A stretch of 64,000 nucleotides of DNA from NCBI GenBank assembly GCA_951812925.1, contig OX638372.1:64497407-64561406 (forward strand), read 5' to 3'. Source of the DNA: Calliopum simillimum. Taxonomy: Eukaryota; Arthropoda; Insecta; Diptera; Lauxaniidae. Position 1 is the first letter of the stretch. Each line of letters starts with the position of its first letter. The notes under the pieces are model-generated. The model did no database searches. It was not told the origin of the DNA and was given only the letters and a program-made list of their open reading frames with translations. Shown in pieces: positions 1-10,664 of the stretch. The position numbers were made by a program, and so were the translations under genes.

Positions 1-70
1 AGAAATTTCGTCTATCAGGTCAGAGTTCCACAACATTCTTGCTCTGAAGTGCAGAAAATACTGTTGTCAG

Positions 71-1131
71 CACTGATGTCGTTTTGAAAAAAATCTCGGT
101 ACTCATTTTTCGATTTTTGGGGAGTATTTTGTGCTATCGGGGAGTACAATGCTAACATCTTCGTTTTCTTACTGGCTAACCATGGCTGTCAGTATAAAAT
201 TAGGTTTTTGTGACAGTATTTTAAAGTGAAACTTCTTTGGCCGCGGTGGTGTAAAATTTCAAGACCGCGAGACTTTTTTCGATCCAATTTTTGCGATCCA
301 TTAGTTCTGTAATTTTTGGAGACATTGGCGATTCCACTTCGTATCTTTATTTTCCAACTGGAATTGACAATATCTACAAAACTTACAGAGAACTTAATTG
401 CAGATTCAAAATCTATATATAAAGCTTGACAGTTAAAATTTTAAACAAAAAATTTTTTCCATATTCTGGACCACTTTTCGATTTTTAAAATGGTTTGGGA
501 TGCATCTTATATTCTCTTAGATACATTAAATTTTGGTGCTGTGGAAACGCAATTCCAAAAAATTTTAAAATTTCTGTTTTCGGTCTATAATGGCTTATAT
601 ATTTTCTTTGTATATATCGTTTGAAAGTTCATATATGTTTCTAATTATCATAGAATCATAAAATCGATTGAGTTGTTCTCGAGTTAAATTTATATTTTAA
701 AGGCAAACTCGATATTTTTGACAATTTTGACGTTCTTGCTTTGAAGACTTAGAAGGTAAAGAAAAGTCTGTTTTTTTTTTTACTTTTAAATTCTTGATGT
801 GGAAGGTATAAAGAAATTAAGAAAACCTCCAAAATTTATAAAAAATGTTTCAAAAGTACGAGGCTTCGAGCATGCGGCGTAAGATGTAAAAATTTGAATT
901 TTTACCGAAATGTCGACCACTCTTCTTCTTATGAATAATATTTGAAGGATTATGGCGTTCTCGAAAAATTTTTGAACAGCCTTACTAAACAATATTGAAA
1001 ATTTTTTGCATTACACATATTTTGTGTTTGAAAAATTGCTAAGAAGTACCAAGTATTGAAAAGTAGCACAAAAATGAATTAGGGGAGTATAGGAGTAAAA
1101 TACTCCTATAGGAGTACAAACGACATCACTG
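71..1131. mobile_element. hAT-like non-autonomous DNA transposon
   Basis: The ends are inverted repeats: CACTGATGTCGTTT at 71 and, read from the other end, CAGTGATGTCGTTT at 1131. The flanks are a perfect 8-bp direct repeat, GTTGTCAG, at 63-70 and 1132-1139. An 8-bp duplication with CA-starting ends is the hallmark of the hAT superfamily. Subterminal GGAGTA/TACTCC motifs occur at both ends (about 112-148 and 1082-1115). No transposase-like reading frame is visible inside; the short frames there look accidental. It would need a transposase from elsewhere. Confidence 0.8.
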
Positions 1132-1139
1132 GTTGTCAG

Positions 1140-2330
1140 ATAGTATAATATATATAATTCAATTTCAAGTTGAATGAGAACAAACAATAAAACCAAGAAA
1201 TTAGTTCATCTCCGTGACTAAAAGTCCGAGATGTCCAATATTTGTAGATCCAATAACAAATATTTCGTCCATTTAAGTCAAGCATGCTCTATTTCGGCAA
1301 AGAAAAAGAAAATTCTTCTTTATATATAAATTTTTCAGTTAACACCCTTAGGATAATTTAAAAATAAAACCCACTTTAATTTCCCAATTCGAACATTAAC
1401 GCTAATTGCTTTTTAACTACCATGTTTCAATGAATATTTAAAGTCATAAAAAAATAACGCCAGGTATTTGTGTGTGTCACCTTTTCAAAAGCTGAATGTC
1501 CTATCAACTGATTTATTTACCTTCAGCAGCAAGGAGGTCAGAAAAGAAATAAAAAAATCAAAAAATTTAAAAATTTAATTCATGCGACATAAAAGCACCC
1601 CCTCCTCGCAAAGCAAGTGTATGCGCATATTAAAATTTTATCAAAATTTTACAGCTTACACCCGCGAAATTACCAACCTTAGTGAGAAAGCCTTTTAAAA
1701 TTCCACACAAATGAGGTTTTCTACAATAAAAATAAACAAAAACACCAAAAAAAAAAAAAAAAGACCAAATTGCTCTTAACTGGACTTACCAGAACTCTGT
1801 TGCTGTTGACGATGTTGTTGATGAAATTAAAGTTGCTGTTACCGCTACAACGGCCTCAACTTGTGTGTTGACTTTTGAGTTGCCACCAAAAATCATGGCT
1901 CGCTCGTTTTCATGCCCACATACAGGGCCTTAGATTTTTTATAAACATTTAAAGGCTTAAAGATCGTAGGGTGTATTTTTAATGTAAGAATATAAATTAT
2001 GGGAACAAGAGATGTGATATCTGATGTTTTTCTTACACACATAAATACCTACCCAGCAAACATTTAAAATGGCGGAAGAATCGCATTTCGGTAACGGTTT
2101 GTTCGGAAGAAACTGTTCGGTAGTTTCAAATCATTAAGAGAATCTATATATAAATACGTGAACAGTTTTTTTTGTCTCCCTTTTGCGAGCTAACCATTTG
2201 ACCGATTTTGGATTTTTTTATATGATAGATACTGTGGTGTAGAATCCACGAATCCAAAAATTATCCTCATAAGTTGCCATTAAGGCATTCAAAAACAGGA
2301 TCAAAGTTTCCCATATAATTACAACAACAA
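1140..2330. other. AT-rich stretch, nothing recognised
   Basis: No gene or transposon ends seen. It contains an A-run near 1744-1762, a patch of CTGTTGC/GTTGTTG repeats around 1797-1830, and a short imperfect hairpin built on AACAACAGCAT / ATGCTGTGTTGTT at about 2324-2360. Confidence 0.4.
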
Positions 2331-2461
2331 CAGCATGCACAATGTTATGCTGTGTTGTTAAGAAAGTGAATGACACAGTGGAGTGAGAGAAATTTTGTTG
2401 TTGTTGTTTTTTCCCTTGCTTGCACGAAACCTGTTTCGTTGCGCTCTGTCGACGTTCTGCA

Positions 2462-2880
2462 CCGATATTTTGGATGTTTTTCGATACATTTGGACTTTTA
2501 TCGATATTTTGGATGTTTCTCGATACTTTTGGACTTTTATCGATATTTTGGATGTTTCTCGATGCTTTTGGACTTTTACCGATATTTTGGACTTTTTCCG
2601 ATACTTTTGGACTTTTACCGATATTTTAGATGTTTCTCGATACTTTTGGACTTTTATCGATATTTTGGATGTTTCTCGATACTTTAAGACTTTTATCGAT
2701 ATTTTGGATGTTTCTCGATACTTCTTGATATTTTGCATGTTTCTCGATGCTTTTGGACTTTTACCGATATTTTGGATGTTGCTCGATACTTTTGGACTTT
2801 TACTGATATACATACCGATGTTTGTCGATACTTTTGAGATCTTTTCGATATTTTTGGATGTTTTCCGATATTTTTTGGCA
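2462..2880. repeat. 39-bp minisatellite
   Basis: Around ten tandem units of about 39 bp, each made of two sub-halves that both begin CGATA (CGATATTTTGGATGTTTCTC then CGATACTTTTGGACTTTTAT). The 39-bp period equals 13 codons, so several frames on both strands stay open by chance. These frames are low-complexity and have no start context or relatives that I recognise, so I do not call a gene. Units decay towards the right end. Confidence 0.9.
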
Positions 2881-2884
2881 TAAG

Positions 2885-3285
2885 CACTACACCAATTTTT
2901 ATGTTATTCGGTTTTAAGATATACTGAGCCTGCTGCATATAAAAAATGTTGCTACGACTAATGAATACTCAATGTTCTGGCTTTGATTTTTACCAAACGG
3001 TACTCGGAAGAAGTGTATCTATCTCAAAGTAAAAGGCCAAATTTTGGCCACCGGCGATACTAGTCAAGATAAATCAGCGAACGACTCCCCAAAATATATC
3101 CGCAAATAAACTCTAAGAAGAATCCGCAGACGACTTCTCAAGAAAATTTTTTATAAAAAATTGATAAATATTTTTCAAATGATTTTTTTATAAAATTTTC
3201 TACTTTCAAAATTAAATTGTTATTTTTATCAATGACTATAGTATAGTATAGTCACTATACTCTTCGATTTAGGTATTTAAAAAAA
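2885..3285. other. AT-rich stretch, nothing recognised
   Basis: No coding signal. A TATAG/TATAC-rich patch lies at 3235-3262, immediately outside the left arm of the foldback-like repeat. Confidence 0.35.
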
Positions 3286-3895
3286 TGTTGGAAAAAACTT
3301 TTATGTATTTGACAAATTTAAAGACTATTTTTAGAATGGGAAAACGATGGGATCTATTTTTTTTTTAATTTTATAAATAACAAAAAAGGTGATCGAATAC
3401 TAAAATGTTCTTCGCGTCGGAAGAGGGTAAAAATGTTCACCGAGCCCTACTAACTTTACCTCTCCAATATTTCTCTCAAAAGTACTAGCTCTTTTTTTCC
3501 ACCCTTTAGGGGGCACCCAATCAAAATTTTGATAAAAATATCAAAAAATTCCTCATTGCCGGGAGAGAGCAAAAATGTTCACTCACTAGTTTTTTATCTT
3601 CAACATTCAAATTTACTAACCCCTTTTATCCACCCCTGAAGGGGGCTTCAATACAAAATTTTGATAAAAATATAAAAACAAATTCTTCATTAATGGGAGA
3701 GGGAAATATGTTCACCGATCCTCATAAAATTTTCCTCTCCAATTATTTTCTCCAACATATTAGCACTTTTTTCCACTAATTAAGGGGGCTTACATACAAA
3801 ATTTTGATAAAAATATCAAAAAAAATTCTTCATTGGAAAAATTTTCACCGACCCCCATTAATTTTTCCTCCTGAACATTTTTCTTGAACATACTA

Positions 3896-5194
3896 AGGAC
3901 TGCGTTCGATAAAATTGTCCCACACATTTTATCCAATAACTTGTTTCCAAATTACTCAATTCAAAATTTTTTTTCGCAGTAGGCTTTGAATTGAATGTAC
4001 CAAAACTATGATTTTCAAATTTTGTCCCTAGTCAGTCATATTTACTTAAAAATGGCAAACGAGCTATAAGTTCAAAGACTATAATAAAAATTTTTGAAGA
4101 CCACCCGGGGTAGACTACCAATAGAATTGCTCGGAAAAGCTAAGTTAATGTGAAATTGGTATCAAGAGTTCTGAAAAAATTTAAGGAAGACTTGGATGTG
4201 CTTCGAAAGCCAGGTTCCGCGAAAGAAAAAGGCATTCGTGACCAAATTAAAAAGAAGAACTTCGTCACAATTTTGAAGAGAACCCCAACATTTCATGCAG
4301 AAAACTGGCACAGAAGGTAAAGTGTTCCGAGTTTTTAGTTCGCAAGGCCAAAAAAAGAGGTTAGTTTGAAGACATTTAAGGTACAAAAAGTTTCTGACAG
4401 AAATGCTATGAAGAACACGAAAGCAAAACACCACGCCATAAAATTAAAAATTAATTTTTTTTCCATAAATTCAAATGCTGCATCATGGACGACAGAACGT
4501 ATGTCTTAGCCGATTTTACTCTGCGTCCAGGCCAAAAATTTTTCACTGTCAACTAGCGGAGGAATGCAGACGAAAAGCCTAAGTCAAAAAAGCAGTCAAA
4601 ATTTCCTCGTAAGTTCTTGGTTTGGCAAGCACACTGCAGTTGTGGCAAAAGGAGCAATTCTTTTGTAACCACTGGAACAGTAAACTCCGAATTCTATATT
4701 AAGGAATGCTTGGAAAAAAAGTTTAAGCCTTTCCTACGAAAGCATGAAATTTCCACTTTCTTTTGGTCAGACCTAGCATGTTGTCATTATAGTAAATTGG
4801 CCTTGGAGGGGTACGCAAGAAATAATGTGATTTTGGTGCGTCGTGAAGCAAATCCTCAAAACTGTCCAGAACTCTGGCCAACTGAAAGATACTGGGCTTT
4901 GGTCAAAAGGAAATAAAGGCAATAAAAAAAGTTGCCAGGGATGCTAAAAATTTTTGAGAAAAGTTGTGTTCAGCAGCTAGAAAGTTATCAAATAATACCA
5001 TAAAGTCCTTAATCGAAGGAGTGTCAGAAAAGTTACAAAAAAATTGTAAAGAAAAATATTATTAAAATTCTAGATACGTTATAAAAATTGTAATAAAATG
5101 GTGGTTCAAGAATGAGTCTAACTTTTAAAATCAGACTACTAGTTCCAGAGATTTTTTGAATTTTGTATGGGACAATTTTATCGAACGCAGTCCT
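3896..5194 (+). mobile_element. Tc1-like transposon, 1.3 kb, inserted in the foldback-like repeat
   Basis: Terminal inverted repeats of about 26 bp begin AGGACTGCGTTCGATAAAAT at 3896 and end as its complement at 5194. The flanking dinucleotide is TA on both sides (3894-3895 and 5195-5196), the expected Tc1/mariner target duplication. The element separates two parts of the surrounding inverted repeat, so it arrived later. Its transposase is broken (see next entry). Confidence 0.85.
4100..4919 (+). pseudogene. Tc1-like transposase, broken
   Basis: Three stretches in shifting frames look like one Tc1-type transposase. At 4165-4235 a helix-turn-helix-like piece reads KFKEDLDVLRKPGSAKEKG. At 4270-4430 a second DNA-binding piece contains CRKLAQKV, CSEFLVRKAKKR and KTFKVQKV. 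From 4617 to 4916 a 99-residue open part carries the catalytic region with FWSDLACCHYSK (second Asp) and NCPELWPTERYW (third acidic residue, Glu). The first Asp region lies in the disrupted part near 4480-4520. Frameshifts and stops separate the parts, so the gene is dead. The family assignment rests on these motifs and the TA-flanked inverted repeats. Confidence 0.75.
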
Positions 5195-5840
5195 TATTCT
5201 CATTTTTTACGCCTTAAAGAGCCTCCCATACAAAATTTAGATAGAAATAATCAATTTTGTATGGGAGACATACAAAATTTAGATAGAAATAATCAATTTT
5301 GTATGGGAGACCCCTTAAGGGGTGCATAAAAGTGCTAGCATGTTCGAAAAAAGTTAATGGGGCTATGCGAACATTTTTCTCCTTTCCTGGCAATGAGGAA
5401 TTTTTATGATATTTTTATAAAATTTTTGTAGGGGCGCTTCATAAAGGGGTGGAGAAAATGGCGTAGTACAGTAGACCCCGCTTAATTGACTTCCCCGGAT
5501 AATTGATCTAAAACAAGCCTATTGAAACTGTCCTCATTGAAAAAGGCACCCAAATCCCCTGTTAATTGATTCCCGCTTAATTGGTTTCCCCGGATAATTG
5601 ATAGGAAGAAAATGGTTTCCAAATGAAAAATACATGTAAAATACCCCTTTCTGAAGATCAACTATAAAAAAAGAACAAAAAATATAACGACTGAAAAATC
5701 TAAACAGTTTTCAATACAGCTCAATAAAAATTTTAATCCTACAAACTAGCTATGGCAAAGGCAAAACCGTTAAGGTGTCGTCTTTCGTAAAGTCCATGGA
5801 GAAAAATCTTCAGAAAATGTTAAAGGTGAAAATGATTTCA

Positions 5841-6600
5841 ATAACTTAGTTCTTCCCGGATTATTAAAGGGTTTTGAGCAAACTGATATTTTAAACATGT
5901 CATTCATTTGAAGCGTAAACAACAATATTTTTTTTCACTCAAATATGTCGAATTTTGCGCCTGGAAAAGTGTTTTTGCGGGGAGTTCTTCTTCATTACTT
6001 TAATATGAAGAAAACTGATGCCGAAGTCATTTTTGCATCGGATCGTGACTGGGGATGAAAAATGGATCCATTACGACAACCCGAAACGCATACATTCATA
6101 TGTGAAGCCCGGACAACCAGGACCTTCCCAGCCAAAGGCAAATATCCATGGTGCTGTAATGCTCACAGGTGACTTCTATGAAACACAATTGATAAGTTTA
6201 AATAGAGTCATAGCCGAGAAACTACCGGAATATGCGACCAGACACAGTCATAATTTTTCAACATGACAACGCTCGGCCACATGTTGGAAGACCGCTCAAA
6301 AACTATTTGGAAAATATTGGATGGGAAGTTTTGGCTCACCCGCCTTATAGCCCGGACCTTTCCCCGTCCGGATATCACTTATTTCGGTCTATGCAAAACA
6401 GAACACGGCATCAGAAATTGGCTTGATTCATTTTTGGCCTCAAAACCGGAGCAGTTCTTTCGGCGCGAAATCCATATGTTACCAGAAAGATGGGAAAAAG
6501 TAGTGGCTAATGATGGACAATACTTTGAATAATACTATTGTAAGTTTTTCTTAAATAAACGTTCAAATTTTGAAAAAAAACCGCACGAATTAAGTTATAG
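5841..6600 (+). mobile_element. Deleted mariner element nested in the pogo-like element
   Basis: The right end, about 6570-6600, reads CCGCACGAATTAAGTTAT after an A-run. Its complement resembles ATAACTTAGTTCTTCCCGG at 5841, giving a diverged inverted repeat pair around the transposase remnant. Length is about 760 bp against the usual 1.3 kb, because the middle of the transposase is deleted. Exact ends are tentative. Confidence 0.6.
5945..6532 (+). pseudogene. mariner transposase with internal deletion and frameshifts
   Basis: The ATG at 5945 opens MSNFAPGKVFLRGVLLHYFN, a typical mariner N-terminus, but after about 27 residues the frame jumps (near 6020) straight to SFLHRIVTGDEKWIHYDNP. The helix-turn-helix segment and linker, which should lie between, are gone. 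The catalytic part follows in three frames: first Asp in TGDEKW, second Asp in FQHDNARPH (about 6250), and the third-Asp box YSPDLSPSGYHLF (about 6345-6385), where the family has Asp in place of Gly. The C-terminal LPERWEKVVANDGQYF ends at 6532. Deletion, frameshifts and a lost catalytic residue make this a dead copy. Confidence 0.85.
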
Positions 6601-7559
6601 AGTCTATAACTATTCTATAATATAGACCATACTATATCCAGAAAAGCAGATGGCGTTAAAGGTTTTAAGTAGTTTAAATCACGTCTGTTGCTATTTTATT
6701 TCTAATGCCATTAGAAATTGTAAAAAAATTTAAAAATTTGACCCTCAATAATTTTTTTTCCCGCACACAATTACAAAATTGTCCCAAAATTTTTCTATAG
6801 AAGTAGCCGTTAGCGAGATATTTGCAAAAAAAACTGATTTTCGCAACCTTTTCAGGCCGGTCATGTGCTTAGGCATCCGATTCAGCACGGCAGACTGATG
6901 GACATATCCTAAGCTATCGATTCCCATATACATATCCATTACACCTAGTGTTTTTAAATTTATATGCTCTGCTTTTAGTCTACTACTTAACTACGCACAT
7001 ACCCGAATTTTGTATTAATTTTCATTATTTTATATTAAGGTGAATTGAAGTTCCCTTTATGTACCTAATGCACTTTTTAATGTACAATATACAAACATAT
7101 TTGATATCTTCTTATGGAGCTTATCACTTAAAGAAATTCTTAAGGCTTTTATCACATATAAAAACCATTAAATTAAAACTAAAATCGCCGAATGCTTATT
7201 TTTTCTATGCTTAATTGACTCTTTCGATCAATTATCCGGGATTCTTCTAATTGATCAGTCGGATCAATTAACCGGGCCCCGCTTAATTGATTCCCCGGTT
7301 AATTGAACCGAAAAGTTTGCATTTTTCATGAAGTCAATTAAGCGGGGTCTACTGTATATGTAAGAGAAATGTTGGAGAGGAAAAATTAATGGGGGTCGGT
7401 GAACATTTTTACCATCTGTCGGTAAGAGGAACATTACAGTGTACTATCACTTACTTTTTTGTTAATTAAAAAATTTTAAAAAAAGAGATCCAATCGATTG
7501 CCCATTCTAAAAATAGCCTTAAAATTTGTCAAACACTTTTAGGTTTTTTCTATTTTTTT

Positions 7560-8800
7560 CTTTTTTAAAAATCGAAATGTATAATAATTACACTAGTTTA
7601 CAAATGATTAAAAAATTTCCCATTGAATGCCATTATTCATTTTATATGTAAAATGGGCTGCTGATTCCGAAAATCACATTATTTTTTTTTTCTTTCGTGT
7701 CGTTTTCGAGATATCGGTCATTTTTGGACCACAATAAAAAAAGATAGTTCCACTTAAATACAAAAATCTCAAGAACCAATGTTTATGTTTAAACGTGTTA
7801 TATGTCATATTAAAGGTAATAAAATTACCTATAAATGATATTGGTTGGTTTTTTAGTTTCGGAGGAATAAATTGATTTCTAAAAAAAAAATTACTTTCTT
7901 CCGAAAAAATTAAAAAAAAATCAAAATCAACTGCACACAGTGGGCTTCTACGTGTTTTGAGTTTGACTTTGTTGACGACAAAATCAGGATATGGGGATGT
8001 GTTCGCACACATTTCAGGATTATAGAACTGCTTCAAGTAAAATCGGAGCTGATCGGTTTCGTAAGTTACAACGAATTACATGTTTTTTTCTTTTATACTG
8101 TGCAGTAAATAATTAATTAGTTCCCTATGAAGGAAAAACTGATAAGCAACTCCTTACATTTTACTCTCCTCAACATTTGTTTCTGAAATGTCCGTTCCTT
8201 ATCTCAACCTCCTAGGGGGGCTCTCATACAAATTTACCTGAAAATGTAAATGTAATGCCTTTTTAAAATGATCATAGCTTTGTAATGGAAAATAACACGA
8301 GCTCATTTTTTAACTCATTGAGAAGACTAAGAATAGTACTAAACAATGCAATTAATATAAAATAGCATAAAAATTTCATTCGTCCTATATTTAACCCCAA
8401 ATATAGCCAAAAACCGATTTTTAGCCCTTTTTCAACTTTTAAGGTTAAGATATTTTGGAGAAAAGAAAAGATATTGATGTAATTCAAATTGAATTTCAAA
8501 GAAAAACAATGGATCTTTCATCTTCTGTATCAGGTTTTATGACCTACAATTATCTGGTCTTATTATATAACATCAGAAATTATGAAAAATCGTCATTAGT
8601 TTTTTTTTATATGTTAGAATATCCCAAAAACTATATGCGATAGAGCAATTCTGTGACCGGATTCAGGCTTAGATTTGACAAATTCATTACAAATGAGAAC
8701 TTTAGTCTTAATTTCTTGTGATTTTTAAAGGTTTTTGGCCAATTTGCAAAAAAACCCCTTTTCAAAATTGCAAACTACTACCAATGGTTTGATTTCAGAA
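7560..8800. other. AT-rich stretch with one repeat copy
   Basis: Holds an inverted, diverged copy (about 7925-8105) of the repeat found at 9801 and 13305: it reads CAGTGGGCTTCTACGTGTTT and, further on, GAGCTGATCGGTTTCG. The rest is AT-rich without coding signal; the short frames at 8272-8643 have no features I recognise. Confidence 0.5.
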
Positions 8801-8805
8801 CGCTG

Positions 8806-9775
8806 TTTTTATACCCTACACCCAGGGTATATTCACTTTGTCCTTCCGTTTGTAACGCAGAGAAGGAGGCGTGGCAGGTATAGAAAAGTGTATATATTCT
8901 TGATCAGCGTCACCTCCTGAGTCGATATAGCCATGTCCGTCTGTCTGGCTGGCTGGCTGGCTGGCTGGGTGGCTGGCTGGCTGGCTGGCTGGCTGGCTGT
9001 GTGTTGAAATACACTTTTTGGGAAAACTGAGCAAGATAATTCAATGAAATTTGGCACACTGCCTCCGTCGTCAAAGTTAGCTCGGGGGATTGAAAATGAG
9101 CAAAATCGGTCAACGGACACGCCTACCGCCCATACAAAAATTATATTCAAAATGCAATTTTAGGAGTATTTTTCACGACAATGCAACCACAATACATATA
9201 AGTACTACGAATTGTAAGCGCAAGCTCCGACAAAAAACTGAGCGAATTCGTACAAGAGGGCGTGGCACCTCCCATATAAGCAAAAGCTTCAAAACGCTAT
9301 ACTGAAAGCGTTTTTTGAGATATTCGACCCAAATTCGACTCAGACACTTAAAATTCTAAATGAAAGCTCTCAGCAAAAATTGGGTGAAATCAGACTAGGG
9401 GCGTGGCACCTCCCATATAAGCAAAGGATTCAAAATGCTATACTGAAAGAGTTTTTTGAGATAATCCAACTAAATTTCACTCTGACACTAAAAACTATAA
9501 ATGCAAGCTCTGAACAAAAACTGGGTGTACTCGGACAAGAGGGCGTGGCACCTCCCATATAAGCAAAAGCTTTAAAACGCTATACTGAAAGCATTTTTTG
9601 AGATAATCTAACTAAATTTCACTCTGACACTAAAAACTATAATTGCAAGCTCTGAACAAAAACTGGGTGTACTCGGACAAGAGGGAGTGGCACCTCCGTT
9701 ATAAGCAAACTTTCCAAAATACTGCAGTGTAGGGTATTTATTTTTTGGCCAGGCCAAAATTTACACCCTTACTAG
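8806..9775 (+). mobile_element. DINE-1-like Helitron, copy 1 (near full length)
   Basis: The 5' part (ATACCCTACACCCAGGGTAT, then GTATATATTCTTGATCAGCG, GAGTCGATATAGCCATGTCC) matches the conserved start of fly DINE-1/INE-1 elements as I know them. A (TGGC)n microsatellite follows, then a GGCGTAGGTG-type block on the complement and three diverged direct units of about 160 bp, each with GGGCGTGGCACCTCCCATAT. The 3' end has the Helitron pattern: a short hairpin TTTTGGC-CAG-GCCAAAA (9743-9759) followed about 12 bases later by CTAG (9772-9775), then T. No coding capacity. Confidence 0.8.
8942..8998. repeat. (TGGC)n microsatellite inside the DINE-1-like element
   Basis: About fourteen TGGC units with one GGGTGGC interruption near 8968. 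It sits where fly DINE-1 elements carry variable repeats. The SQPASQPA-like frames on the minus strand are products of this repeat, not genes. The copy at 33459-34229 has only a few units at the same place. Confidence 0.9.
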
Positions 9776-9800
9776 TTCTTAGATTCCATTCGTCCTCACG

Positions 9801-10660
9801 AATAATTTTGCGTGATTTCGTGTTGTATCCAAGACATTTTGATTTAAACTTTTTTGTTACTGTACAGTAGATAAAAAACCATGTAATTGGCTGTAACTTC
9901 GAAACCGATCAGCTCCGATTTTACGTGAAGTTTTATAATCCCGAAATGAGTACAAACACATCCCCATACCACGATTTTGTCGTCAATAAAGTCAAACTCA
10001 AAACACGTAGAAGCCCACTGTGAGCATAACGAAAATTGGGCGTTGTTCAATAATTGCCACGCCCACTTTTTACTAAAATAAAAATATTGGTTAACAACTC
10101 AGGCACAAAAAAAAAAAAATGGAATGAACTTTTTATTTCTTATATGCAGTCTTATGTACTTTTTGACACTGAACCCGTCTTCATCAGCAGAACTATCATT
10201 ATACCTGCAGGTTTTTGAAATATCCTTGATTGAAGTTGAAGAAAACGATGTGATCAGTCTTACAGCGTAGCTACAAGGAAAGGTGAAATTCTCCTCCTTA
10301 CCAAAATATTCTTTCGAATTTTTCTAAAAGGTCTCTTACTTTCCGGGTTAAGATTGTTTGAAGATATTTTAGCCCCCATACAGAAGACGGAATACTTTGG
10401 GTATGTGGCATATCCGATTTATTTATTTTAGGGCATTCTATTTCACCAAAAAAATTTGGAGTCTTTGATATTTTTCTATACCATTCGATATTTTCCGAGT
10501 TTTTTCTTATTATTACTCTCATCGGTTAATTTATCATTTTGAAAGAATGAAAATTGGAGGTGAAAAGATACGAATTTCATCACAAAAAAATATCTATGAA
10601 TAAAAACATCGATTAAAATAATAAGATCAGATTATTGACCGAGCAGGGATCGGTCTCCAG
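9801..10660 (+). repeat. Interspersed repeat, copy A
   Basis: Nearly the same sequence as 13305-14990 in the same orientation. Shared blocks include TTGCGTGATTTCGTGTTGTA, GAAACCGATCAGCTCCGATT, AAACACGTAGAAGCCCACTG, ATTATACCTGCAGGTTTTTG, TTTCCGGGTTAAGATTGTTT and GACCGAGCAGGGATCGGT. Copy A lacks the 787-bp retrotransposon fragment that interrupts copy B. Family unknown; no coding signal seen. Confidence 0.8.
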
Positions 10661-10664
10661 GTAC

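Larger units (their letters stand above)
5469..7354. mobile_element. pogo/Tigger-like non-autonomous DNA transposon
   Basis: Ends are CAGTAGACCCCGCTTAATTG at 5469 and its complement finishing at 7354, with TA on both sides (5467-5468 and 7355-7356). Sub-copies of the end motif (CTTAATTGATTCCCCGG-type) recur at about 5565-5600 and 7230-7310, in the manner of pogo-like elements with repeated transposase sites. CAGT ends with TA duplication fit the pogo branch of Tc1/mariner. No pogo-type transposase is visible; the centre holds a mariner remnant. It splits the right arm of the foldback-like repeat, so it is a later arrival. Confidence 0.75.
3290..7535. mobile_element. Foldback-like long inverted repeat with internal tandem units
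   Basis: The left arm (about 3290-3895) and the reverse complement of the right arm (about 7360-7535, plus 5197-5466) align: both read, from outside in, a stretch with CTATTTTTAGAATGGG, then AAAATGTTCACCGA, then CTCTCCAACATTT. Inside the left arm the same unit of about 130-140 bp recurs at roughly 3430, 3571, 3705 and 3836, each with GTTCACCGA, a (T)nCCACCC block and ACAAAATTTTGATAAAAAT. Long arms built of direct sub-repeats are typical of foldback elements. No transposase belongs to it. Two other elements have landed inside. Outer ends and target duplication could not be fixed. Confidence 0.6.

Noticed and set aside
2462..2880. Possible CRISPR array
   Set aside because: Units are contiguous without unique spacers, in eukaryotic DNA.
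2358..2883. Open frames of 69-166 codons on both strands
   Set aside because: They come from the 39-bp minisatellite; no start context, composition or relatives of a real protein.
8816..9150. Minus-strand frames with SQPASQPASQPA repeats
   Set aside because: Translation of the (TGGC)n microsatellite inside a DINE-1-like element.
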